Shown: positions 7,073 to 13,960 of the stretch, one piece after another | Numbering within the stretch: the stretch's first letter is position 1 | How the letters are laid out: every line of letters starts with the position of its first letter | NCBI GenBank assembly: GCA_002334985.1 | Contig: DDBY01000058.1 | Coordinates: forward strand, 1 to 14,434 | DNA from: Micavibrio sp. UBA2020 | Lineage (GTDB): Bacteria > Pseudomonadota > Alphaproteobacteria > Micavibrionales > UBA2020 | Length of the DNA: 14,434 nt | Reading direction: 5' to 3' | The notes under the pieces: generated by a model | Told to the model about the DNA's origin: nothing | What the model saw: only the letters and a program-made list of their open reading frames with translations | The model's database searches: none | Program-made: the position numbers and the translations under genes

Positions 7073-9850
7073 TTAACCCTGCTTTCGTGCGGGGGCGGTT
7101 TTGCGGGCGTTGTCGTTGGTGGGTTTTTTCTCCACCGTATCCAGTGCCTTGCCGATGATTTCCTTGATACCGATGTCCAGCGTCGGCACGGCCATGATGC
7201 GTTCCATCTGGGAAATCATCAATGCCTGACGGTCGCTGTCATAGCGTTTGAACTGCGTGAAGCGTTTGGCAAGGTTTGTTGCCGTTTTCGCATTCACGTC
7301 GTTAAGGTCGATGATGGTATCGGCAAGGAATTTATACCCGCTGCCATCCTTGTCATGGAAAGCGGAAGGGTTGCCGGCGGTGAAGCCGCCAATCAGCGCA
7401 TAAACCTTGTTGGGGTTGGTGGCGTCGTAGGCTTCGTGTTTCATCAGCTCCTGCACCCGCGCGAGTGCGCCGTCGGCGGGGCGGCCTGCCTGCAGCGACA
7501 GCCATTTATCGACAAGGTTGTTGTTGTCTTTATAACGGCCATAGAAATCTTCCAGAAGCTTGTCGGCAACAGTCATCGCGTCTTTGTCGGTCATGCGCGT
7601 GACAACACCGAGGGCTGCCAGCTTTTCGGTCATGTTTTTGGAATGACCATATTGCGCAACCGCATCCAGCGCGGCATCGGGCGTTTCCAGCTTGCCGATG
7701 AAGCCGAGGGCTGTGTTATGCAGCTCGCGGCGGCCGACCTGTGCGGGCACGACGTTATACGCTTCGCCCGCGGGTGCGGCGGTGGCGGTGTAGATATTCT
7801 TGAAATCCTCCGCATAGGTTTTGGCCAGCGTGGTTTTCATGAAATCAATCGCTTCGGATACCGCATCGGGGTCGAGGGTTTTAAGGTCCTGAATGATAAT
7901 GTTATAGGGCGGCAGGCCAAGCGTGCGCGCGTTGAAGGCGAGGTCGCCCGCAAGTGCGTTCTTGACGTTTTCGCCATAGGCGTCGATGAACCCTTGCTCC
8001 AGCGTCAGGGGCAGGTCGTTTTCAGCCTGCTTGATAAGCTTGTGCAGGGTTTTGACCATCAGGCGTTCGGTTGCTTCGTATTTGTTGAAGCCGTCTGTGT
8101 CATGCGCCATGCGGAAGACAAGCTCTTCGTCGCTCGGCTGCGTCGTGACTTTGACGGGTGCGGAAAATCCGCGCAGGATGGACGGCACCACGGGGCCATC
8201 GACGTTTTTGAATTCAAACGTCAGGCTGGCTTCGGTCAAGTGCAGCACGCGCGTCGTCGGCGCGGCCTCGCCCGCGGCATCGGTGGAAAGGGCGAGGGGT
8301 ACGTCCTTGCCGCTCTGGCCAATCAGGCCGACGGCGATGGGCATGTGCAGCGCCACTTTCGCCGACTGGTCGGCGGTGGGCGGGGTGTTTTGCGTCAGCG
8401 TCAGGCGGTATGTTTTGCTGGCTGCGTCGTAATCGCCTGTATAGCTGATTTCAGGCGTGCCGGACTGGTTATACCACTGGCGGAACTGCGTAAGGTCGAT
8501 GCCGGATACTTCCTGCATCACATCCACGAAATCGTCGCAGGTGACGGCTTGACCGTCAAAGCGGCTGAAATATTCATCCGTTGCGGCGCGCCATGTGGTT
8601 TCGCCCATCATGGTGTGCAGCATGCCCAGAACGTGGGAGCCTTTTTCGTAGATGGTGCCGGTATAGATGTTGTCGAATTCCTCCACGCGGTCGGGGCGGA
8701 TGGGGTGCGACGTCGGGCCGGCGTCTTCCATGAACTGGGCGGAACGCAAACCGACGGCGTCGTCGATACGCTTGATTTCCTTGGAGTGCATATCCTCTGT
8801 GAACTGGCGGTCACGCAGAACGGTGAAGCCTTCTTTCAGCGTCAGCTCGAACCAGTCGCGCACGGTCACGCGGTCACCGGAATAGTTGTGGAAATATTCG
8901 TGCCCGATGACGGCTTCGATATCAATCAGCTCGTCGTCGGTGGAAACTTCGGGGCTGCCGACAAGGTATTTGACGTTGAATACGTTAAGCCCTTTGTTTT
9001 CCATCGCGCCCGCGTTGAACTTATCAACGGCGACGATGTGGAAGCAATCAAGGTCGTATTCACGGCCATAGCGGTCTTCGTCCCATTTCATCGAGCGTTT
9101 CAGGGATTCCATCGCCCATTTGATTTTGTCTTCGTAGCCGTCCTGCACATAAATGCGCAAATCGACTTTTTTGCCCGTCATGGTGGTGAAGGTGTCTTCG
9201 AGGACGTGCATGTCACCCGCGACGACAGCGAACAGATAGCTCGGCTTCGGCCACGGGTCTTTCCAGTTGATGCTGTGCGTGCCATCGCCGTTATCGACGG
9301 TTTTTGCGGGCTCGCCGTTGCCGTTTGACAAAAGCACGGGGAATTTTTTCTGCTCGCCCGTCAGCGTGACATCGTATGTGGCAAGATTGTCGGGGCGGTC
9401 GAGGAAATAGGTGATGCGGCGGAAGCCCTGCGCCTCGCACTGCGAACACAGAATATCGCCGGCCATGTAAATACCGGACAGTGTCGTGTTTTCAGTCGGA
9501 TTGATTTCGGTGACGATTTCAAGGTCGAAGGGTTTCGCGGGCGGGTTTTTGAGGATGAGGTTTTTATCCGTCACCACGAATTCGCTGCGGTCGAGGTCGC
9601 GCGTCTGTCCGTTTTCGATGATTTTGAGGGATTTGAGTTTCAGCCCTTCGCCGTCCAGCACCAAGGCGCCGCCGGTATCGGGCAGGGCGGGGTTGCGCGT
9701 GACGTGGATGCGGCTTTTGACCACGGTTTCGGTTTCATCCAGCGCAATGTCCAGCGTGACCGCGGGAATTTTGTATTCCGTCGGGCGGTAATCGTCGCGG
9801 TACAGCGGGTTGCGGGCGGGGTCGAACAGAAAATCTTTTTTCTCGGCCAT
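7073..9850 (-). CDS. pepN: Aminopeptidase N (M1 family zinc aminopeptidase, E. coli PepN type)
   Basis: PepN is the main broad-specificity cytoplasmic aminopeptidase, removing N-terminal residues from peptides during protein turnover. From the chosen ATG it has 925 residues. An N-terminal beta domain contains IYMAGDILCSQCEAQGFRR, typical of the PepN subgroup. The substrate-binding GAMEN motif is at 281-285. The zinc site is HEYFH at 317-321 (ligands His317 and His321, catalytic Glu318) with third ligand Glu340 in LKEGFT. The Ig-like DUF3458 domain and a helical C-terminal domain follow. Two starts are possible. ATG 9850 (MAEKKD) has GGAG 11 bases upstream and is preferred. ATG 9871 adds seven residues but has no visible Shine-Dalgarno sequence. 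The gene has its own promoter (9899-9927) and ends at the shared terminator. The C-terminal tail (TNDNARKTAPARKQG) is basic and probably disordered. Confidence 0.96.
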   Translation of the reverse strand: MAEKKDFLFDPARNPLYRDDYRPTEYKIPAVTLDIALDETETVVKSRIHVTRNPALPDTGGALVLDGEGLKLKSLKIIENGQTRDLDRSEFVVTDKNLILKNPPAKPFDLEIVTEINPTENTTLSGIYMAGDILCSQCEAQGFRRITYFLDRPDNLATYDVTLTGEQKKFPVLLSNGNGEPAKTVDNGDGTHSINWKDPWPKPSYLFAVVAGDMHVLEDTFTTMTGKKVDLRIYVQDGYEDKIKWAMESLKRSMKWDEDRYGREYDLDCFHIVAVDKFNAGAMENKGLNVFNVKYLVGSPEVSTDDELIDIEAVIGHEYFHNYSGDRVTVRDWFELTLKEGFTVLRDRQFTEDMHSKEIKRIDDAVGLRSAQFMEDAGPTSHPIRPDRVEEFDNIYTGTIYEKGSHVLGMLHTMMGETTWRAATDEYFSRFDGQAVTCDDFVDVMQEVSGIDLTQFRQWYNQSGTPEISYTGDYDAASKTYRLTLTQNTPPTADQSAKVALHMPIAVGLIGQSGKDVPLALSTDAAGEAAPTTRVLHLTEASLTFEFKNVDGPVVPSILRGFSAPVKVTTQPSDEELVFRMAHDTDGFNKYEATERLMVKTLHKLIKQAENDLPLTLEQGFIDAYGENVKNALAGDLAFNARTLGLPPYNIIIQDLKTLDPDAVSEAIDFMKTTLAKTYAEDFKNIYTATAAPAGEAYNVVPAQVGRRELHNTALGFIGKLETPDAALDAVAQYGHSKNMTEKLAALGVVTRMTDKDAMTVADKLLEDFYGRYKDNNNLVDKWLSLQAGRPADGALARVQELMKHEAYDATNPNKVYALIGGFTAGNPSAFHDKDGSGYKFLADTIIDLNDVNAKTATNLAKRFTQFKRYDSDRQALMISQMERIMAVPTLDIGIKEIIGKALDTVEKKPTNDNARKTAPARKQG

Positions 9851-9886
9851 GGGTGTGCAGGCTCCGGTCATTAGCGTGAATGAGAA

Positions 9887-9898
9887 TGAATATCAGGC
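9887..9898. repeat. 12-base direct repeat, copy 1 (at the pepN transcription start)
   Basis: The sequence TGAATATCAGGC occurs here and again, identical and in the same direction, at 9961-9972. This copy directly adjoins the pepN -10 box and covers the predicted transcription start, a position typical of a repressor operator. The core TGAATATCA is nearly palindromic. No known regulator motif is recognised. Confidence 0.5.
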
Positions 9899-9927
9899 AG
9901 TGTAATTTGCCAGAAAGTTTCAGTCAA
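9899..9927 (-). promoter_or_regulatory. Sigma-70-type promoter of pepN
   Basis: On the - strand, TTGACT (9927-9922; 5 of 6 with TTGACA) is followed after exactly 17 bases by TACACT (9904-9899; 4 of 6 with TATAAT). Transcription would start near 9892, giving a leader of about 40 bases to ATG 9850. There is no terminator between the upstream MBL gene and this site, so some read-through from that gene is also possible. Confidence 0.65.
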
Positions 9928-9960
9928 CCAAGCGTTGACGTAATATTATTGCTTTTTGGC

Positions 9961-9972
9961 TGAATATCAGGC
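9961..9972. repeat. 12-base direct repeat, copy 2 (upstream of the pepN promoter)
   Basis: This second exact copy of TGAATATCAGGC has its start 74 bases from that of the first. It lies about 35 bases upstream of the pepN -35 box and just past the stop codon of the upstream MBL gene. The 74-base spacing is close to seven helical turns, which would place two bound proteins on the same DNA face. That is an inference from spacing only. Confidence 0.45.
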
Positions 9973-9975
9973 GTT

Positions 9976-11028
9976 TTACGAGGCGCGTTGATAGATGATT
10001 TTGTTTTCTTCAAACTTTTCAACGACATTGCCGCGGCGGACTTCGTAAACCAGATGCGCGATGGTTTCGCCAAGGGCAAAGAAAACATCGCCGGATTTCA
10101 GCTGCCGGTGGGCAAACAGCCCCTGCATAGCCGCATAGCCCGTTTGCGGGCCCTCCGCGAGGACCTGGGAGAGTTTATCCAGCCTGTGGTGATGATGCGC
10201 CAGAATATCCTCAACCCGCTCGTGCAGGCCGCGGAAGGGGATGCCGTGGGATGGCAGCACCAGCACGTCATCGGGCACTTCGGCGCGGATGGCTTCAAGT
10301 GTTTCCATATATAAATTAACGGGGTCATGGCCGGGGGCGTTGCCGGGGAAATAGCTGATGTTCGGGGTGATGAACGGCAACACCATGTCGCCCGCGATAA
10401 ACAGTTTTTCTTCGGCGCAATAAAGGCTGGCATGCTCAGGGCTGTGGCCATAGCCGCCAATGATGCGCCACGCGCGGCCGCCCAGTATGACGGTCTGCGC
10501 CGGATGTACAGTTTCGATGGACGGCGGCGGCGGGTGGATAACGCTGCGGTATCCCATGCGGCGGTTCAGAAGTTTTTCCAGCACATCTTCGGCAACACCC
10601 GCGTGGTTGTAGTATGGGCGGTATAGCTGCTCCAGCCGCTCCACATTGTCCGCATCCGTCAGCGATTGCACCATGCGCCATTCGCCCGGCGTCATTTGCA
10701 CGCGCGCGCCGGTTTTATTGTGCAGCCATCCGGCAAGGCCGAAATGGTCGGGGTGAAAATGGGTGAAAAACAAATTTTCCACCGCGCGGCCTTTCAGCGG
10801 GGCTGCGGCAAAAAGCGCTTCCCACTGTGCAATCGTGGGCGCGTCGTTAAATCCGCTGTCGATGATGCTGATGCCGTCTTCGCCGCCATCCAGCAGCCAG
10901 ACATTCACATGGTCAAGCGCAAATGGCAGCGAAAACCGCGCCCAGTAAAAACCGTCTGCAATTTGCGTGACTTCTGCGGCGGCGGGCTGCGGAAATATCG
11001 GGGGATAGTTTTTCTTTTGCGGTTTCAA
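9976..11028 (-). CDS. MBL-fold metallo-hydrolase with C-terminal helical extension (COG0491-type)
   Basis: This is a predicted cytoplasmic zinc hydrolase of 350 residues from the chosen start. After the opening strands (FALDHVNVWLL, 37-47; IIDSGF, 55-60) comes the metal motif HFHPDH at 90-95. Further ligands are His195 (GGYGHSPEH), Asp214 (AGDMVLP) and His261 (PSHGIPF). The region after about 275 resembles the winged-helix-like tail of LACTB2/GloB-related proteins. The substrate is not evident. The start is taken as TTG 11028: it overlaps the stop of the upstream gene as TTGA, puts the N-terminus at PPIFPQP where such proteins normally begin, and has a weak GGA upstream. ATG 11112 would overlap the upstream gene by 88 bases with an odd Cys/His-rich leader. 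Coupled translation with the upstream membrane protein is likely. Confidence 0.85.
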   Translation of the reverse strand: MKPQKKNYPPIFPQPAAAEVTQIADGFYWARFSLPFALDHVNVWLLDGGEDGISIIDSGFNDAPTIAQWEALFAAAPLKGRAVENLFFTHFHPDHFGLAGWLHNKTGARVQMTPGEWRMVQSLTDADNVERLEQLYRPYYNHAGVAEDVLEKLLNRRMGYRSVIHPPPPSIETVHPAQTVILGGRAWRIIGGYGHSPEHASLYCAEEKLFIAGDMVLPFITPNISYFPGNAPGHDPVNLYMETLEAIRAEVPDDVLVLPSHGIPFRGLHERVEDILAHHHHRLDKLSQVLAEGPQTGYAAMQGLFAHRQLKSGDVFFALGETIAHLVYEVRRGNVVEKFEENKIIYQRAS

Positions 11029-11966
11029 GGTGTGGTTCCGTTCGTGCCTGCCGCAGGTGCAGGTGCGCTTTGTGATTTGCGCACATTGTGGTTCATCTGG
11101 CGCTGAATCCATGACTCATGCACGGCGGCGCGCATGCGGGTGCGTGCCTCCTGCCATTCCGTATCTGTCACATATTCGGGCGTGAATTTGAAATCGGATG
11201 CGGGCACAAGCACCGTGCGCTTGACGCCGGGCATATCCGGGCTGTCCACATCAACGCGGCGCGTGCCGGGGTCGTTGAGCAGCGCCATTTTGCCAATCGC
11301 CCCGTCCGCGCAAAGCTCTTTGTTCGGCGGGCGGCCGGCCATGGCGTTTTCGGCGCGGCTGACGGTAAAGAAAAGCCTGTAGGTATCTTCGGGCGCCAGA
11401 TAGTCAAAAGCATCGTCCAGAAGCGCATAGCGCGGCTTGACCAGATGCCCGCGCACTTCGCGCGCGCTGGTATCCTTGCAGCGCAGCGCATCGGTGGCGG
11501 CCAGCAGGTCAAAGGCCAGAAGGCTGGCAAAGGACGTGCGCACCATGTCCTTGTATTCCGCATCCATGCCGGAAATTTTGAACGCCTGTGACGCCATAAA
11601 CGCAAGGTCGCTATAGAGCATATAGTAATAGCCGTTGAGTTTTTGCAAATCCTGCTGGCCGACCGAATTGTCGCGCGCCCAGTCCAGCGATACGGCCAGC
11701 AGCCGCGGTTTTTCGCGGGTGTTTTTCTGGATATGCGCGGTCACGGCGGCGGCGCGGCCCTTGGCGGCGATGGCGTCGAGTTCCGCATAAAATGCCTTGT
11801 CCTCGTCGGGCAGCGTTTTTGCGGCGGCGGCGCTGTTTTGCGCGGCGGGGGTATCGCCTTTGGCGGAAAGGCTGGCCAGCAAATCCGGCCGCGCGAAATA
11901 AACGGCGGCGGCACAGAGCGCGGCCAGGCAGGCCAAGGCGCTAAAAATGACGACAGAACGGCGCAT
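11025..11966 (-). CDS. Unrecognised membrane-anchored (periplasmic) protein
   Basis: I do not recognise this family. From ATG 11966 it has 313 residues. MRRSVV plus a hydrophobic run at about 5-25 forms a membrane anchor or uncleaved signal, with the rest predicted in the periplasm. Residues 33-55 are an Ala-rich linker. A helical body follows, with NGYYYMLYSDLAFMASQAF at 111-129, and then a Pro/Val-rich segment (about 230-262). The tail (296-313) is Ala/Pro/Thr-rich. Cys163 and Cys219, outside the membrane, could pair. ATG 12005 would add 13 residues coded with CGA, GGG, AGT and ATA, unlike the rest of the gene, so the inner ATG is preferred; neither has a well-placed Shine-Dalgarno sequence. 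The stop overlaps the TTG start of the MBL hydrolase. The gene is divergent from the HIT/HAD pair. Confidence 0.7.
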   Translation of the reverse strand: MRRSVVIFSALACLAALCAAAVYFARPDLLASLSAKGDTPAAQNSAAAAKTLPDEDKAFYAELDAIAAKGRAAAVTAHIQKNTREKPRLLAVSLDWARDNSVGQQDLQKLNGYYYMLYSDLAFMASQAFKISGMDAEYKDMVRTSFASLLAFDLLAATDALRCKDTSAREVRGHLVKPRYALLDDAFDYLAPEDTYRLFFTVSRAENAMAGRPPNKELCADGAIGKMALLNDPGTRRVDVDSPDMPGVKRTVLVPASDFKFTPEYVTDTEWQEARTRMRAAVHESWIQRQMNHNVRKSQSAPAPAAGTNGTTP

Positions 11967-12110
11967 GGCGTTTTCTATAACACTCCCTCGGGTGGTTTCC
12001 ATCATCTTAGCGGCTTTTTTGCTTTTTTATAGCCTTATTCATCGCCTATGATGTTTGTTGCTGTGCCTGCCTTCTTGGCGGGGGTGGCGGATATGCACAA
12101 AGGGGGATGC
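11967..12110. promoter_or_regulatory. Divergent promoter region between the membrane-protein gene and the HIT gene
   Basis: This 144-base segment separates two outward-facing units and is AT-richer in its middle (12,000-12,060). Rightward, TATGAT at 12047-12052 is a 5-of-6 -10 box with only a poor T-rich -35 (12024-12029), giving a start near 12,059. Leftward, TATAAA (12031-12026) could be a -10 box, with no recognisable -35. The boxes are 16 bases apart, so the two promoters would compete or be co-regulated. Both are weak calls. Nothing else is seen here. Confidence 0.35.
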
Positions 12111-12572
12111 GTGACTTTCGAACTTGACCACCGTCTGGCTGACAGCTCGTTCCATGTCGAAGACTGGGCGCTGTGCCGCGTGTGCCTCAAAAACGATAAA
12201 AACTGGCCGTGGCTTTACCTTGTGCCGATGCGCGAGGGGGTGCGTGAATTTTGCGACCTGTCCGCCGCTGACCAGTCTTTGCTGATGTCCGAAATCGCGC
12301 GTGCGCAAAGCGCGCTCAAAACGCTTTATGCCGCCGACAAAATCAATACCGCCGCGCTCGGCAATATGGTGCCGCAGCTTCACATTCATATTTTCGCCCG
12401 CTATCAGACCGACGCCGCATGGCCGAAGCCTGTCTGGGCGCATGACATTCCGGAAGTGCCGTACGATGCGGCCGCCCGCGATGCGGAAATCGCGCGCCTG
12501 CGCGCCCATTTTGCCGCGCCGCAGGCACAACAGGCAGATACAAAAGGGGATAAAACAGCATGTCAACGATGA
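12111..12572 (+). CDS. HIT-family protein (predicted nucleotidyl hydrolase/transferase)
   Basis: HIT proteins act on nucleotide phosphoramidates, AppppA-like dinucleotides or other nucleotidyl conjugates. From GTG 12111 this one has 153 residues. An N-terminal strand region (LCRVCLKNDKNWPWLYLVP, 21-39) leads to the HIT motif NMVPQLHIHIFAR at 85-97 and then AWPKPVW at 103-109, typical of a proteobacterial COG0537 subgroup. The motif reads Gln89-Leu-His91-Ile-His93, with Gln in place of the first His of HxHxH; the central and last His are kept. GTG is preferred because AGGGGG lies at 12101-12106 and homologues start at a similar [F/T]xLDxRL segment. ATGs at 12048 and 12093 would add untypical residues. 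The 3' end overlaps the HAD gene by 13 bases, so the two are probably co-translated. The substrate is unknown. Confidence 0.85.
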   Translation: MTFELDHRLADSSFHVEDWALCRVCLKNDKNWPWLYLVPMREGVREFCDLSAADQSLLMSEIARAQSALKTLYAADKINTAALGNMVPQLHIHIFARYQTDAAWPKPVWAHDIPEVPYDAAARDAEIARLRAHFAAPQAQQADTKGDKTACQR

Positions 12573-13489
12573 CGTTTTGCCAAGGGCTTTACGAGCTGAT
12601 GGACAGCTACGACGGGTTCATCATGGACCAGTGGGGCGTGCTGCATAACGGCGTTCAGGCCTATGACGGCGTGATTGACAGCCTCAATCACCTCAAGGCG
12701 CGCAAGAAACAGGTGGTTATCCTGTCGAACTCCGCCAAACGCTCCGACGATAACATCGAGCGTCTGAAAAAACTCGGCATCAAACCCTCGATGTACAAAG
12801 CGGTAGTGACGGCGGGCGAGGTTGCATGGCAAGGCCTGCGCGCGCAGAAAGAGCCGCCGTTCAAGGATATCGGCAAAAAATGCTACCTGATTTCCCGCGC
12901 CGACGACCGCGGACTTCTGGACGGTCTTGATGTCGAGATTACCAGCGATATCGACGAGGCATCGTTCATTCTCATCACCAGTTTCGATCCGAACGGCACG
13001 AAGCTTGAAGACCTCGACCCCGTATTCAAAAAAGCCGTTGTGCGCCGTTTGCCTGCTATCTGCGCCAACCCCGATATGATTACGGTTTACGGCAGCGAGC
13101 GTGCGGTGGGGCCGGGCGCGGTTGCCAAGCGTTACCACGACCTTGGCGGCATGGCGCATCTGATTGGCAAGCCGCATAAAACCATTTTCCGCTACGCACA
13201 GGGGCTGTTCGAAGGTGTCATCCCGTCGCGCGTGCTGGTCGTGGGCGACTCTTTGCAGCACGACATCGCGGGCGCGATTGCGGTCGATATGGATACGGCT
13301 TTCATCACCTCCGGCATTCATGGCAGCGCGTTTCCGGCCGGCATCTCGCCCGACCAGCGCCGCAAAGCGATGGAACATCTGGCGCAAATCTACGGCGGTA
13401 TCCGCCCCAACTGGGTGCTGGACAGCCTCATCTGGCAAACCCCCGAAGCCGCCCTGCGCGAACGCGAACGCGCACGGATGAAGGAATAG
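12560..13489 (+). CDS. HAD superfamily class IIA hydrolase-like protein (TIGR01459 type)
   Basis: This 309-residue protein has the NagD-like class IIA HAD layout. Motif I is MDQWGVLHNG (nucleophile Asp23), motif II VILSNSAKR (Ser56/Ser58 region), motif III Lys204 in GKPHKT, and motif IV VVGDSLQHD with Asp230 and Asp235. HAD phosphatases have Asp two residues after the nucleophile as acid/base; here it is Trp25 (D-x-W-G). That form is characteristic of TIGR01459, a mainly alphaproteobacterial subfamily without a firmly known substrate. Class IIA members are usually small-molecule phosphatases of sugar or nucleotide phosphates. ATG 12560 has AGGGGA at 12545-12550 and overlaps the HIT gene by 13 bases, suggesting a shared pathway. 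The lipoprotein gene starts 4 bases after the stop. Confidence 0.88.
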   Translation: MSTMTFCQGLYELMDSYDGFIMDQWGVLHNGVQAYDGVIDSLNHLKARKKQVVILSNSAKRSDDNIERLKKLGIKPSMYKAVVTAGEVAWQGLRAQKEPPFKDIGKKCYLISRADDRGLLDGLDVEITSDIDEASFILITSFDPNGTKLEDLDPVFKKAVVRRLPAICANPDMITVYGSERAVGPGAVAKRYHDLGGMAHLIGKPHKTIFRYAQGLFEGVIPSRVLVVGDSLQHDIAGAIAVDMDTAFITSGIHGSAFPAGISPDQRRKAMEHLAQIYGGIRPNWVLDSLIWQTPEAALRERERARMKE

Positions 13490-13493
13490 CTCT

Positions 13494-13955
13494 ATGGCTG
13501 GAATGAAACATTTTTTTAGCATTCTTATGCTTATGTTTCTTTCTGCCTGTGCAGTGGGTACTGCGGAGTATCTAGAGTTCTCTGAAATGGATGCGCAACA
13601 ATTAAAACAAGTTGAAAGCGATAAGCTTTGCAACGCTTATAACTATGCCGGTTGGTCGGGTTCAGATGGCAAAAATGAAACTAAAATTGCCGCAGAGGTA
13701 AAACGCCGAAAATTGGAGTGCGACCCTCTAAAACTTGCATGCTTATCTTATGGGTTTAAAAAGAATACGCCTGAGTTTGCGCAGTGTATGATGCTGGAGA
13801 AACGCGCTGAAGAACAGCGCCGTCAAACTGAGTTACAGTCATTTAACCAAAGCATGCATAACATGCAGCAGCAACAGCAGATGCAACAACTGAATCGTAT
13901 GCGCTACACGAATTGCTCGAGAATGGGCATATCTGTTAATTGCACAACGTGGTAG
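13494..13955 (+). CDS. Small cysteine-rich lipoprotein, AT-rich gene, function unknown
   Basis: This is a predicted lipoprotein of 153 residues. The signal peptide ends in lipobox LSAC with lipidated Cys19. The mature part has six further Cys (46, 76, 83, 98, 141, 150), enough for three disulphides in the periplasm. Visible elements are KLCNAYNYAGWSG (44-56); CLSYGFKKNTPEFAQCM (83-99), a pattern I associate with small proteobacterial surface lipoproteins; a helical Glu/Arg stretch (about 101-118); a Met/Gln-rich run (121-132); and a C-terminal NCSRMGISVNC segment. Final AxW/F-type residues are uncertain in role. The start is supported by AAGGA just before the preceding stop. G+C is about 43% by hand count (13501-13955) against about 65% in sampled neighbouring lines, and codons are AT-rich, suggesting horizontal acquisition or relaxed selection. 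The stop is 5 bases from the convergent patatin gene's stop. Confidence 0.75.
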   Translation: MAGMKHFFSILMLMFLSACAVGTAEYLEFSEMDAQQLKQVESDKLCNAYNYAGWSGSDGKNETKIAAEVKRRKLECDPLKLACLSYGFKKNTPEFAQCMMLEKRAEEQRRQTELQSFNQSMHNMQQQQQMQQLNRMRYTNCSRMGISVNCTTW

Positions 13956-13960
13956 TTGTA

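Noticed and set aside
7355..9328. A 657-codon open frame on the + strand opposite pepN
   Set aside because: It lies wholly antisense to a clear M1 aminopeptidase with all catalytic motifs. Its translation is compositionally odd (Gly/Val/Phe/His-rich), has no recognisable domain, and is explained by the GC-rich third-position bias of pepN.
9961..9972. Self-complementary CTGA-ATA-TCAG as a terminator of the - strand MBL gene
   Set aside because: The stem has four base pairs and no following T-run on the - strand. The 12-base direct repeat explains the sequence better.
12048..12110. Longer HIT protein starting at ATG 12048
   Set aside because: That ATG sits in the candidate -10 box, the extra residues are not typical of the family, and a purine-rich site precedes GTG 12111.
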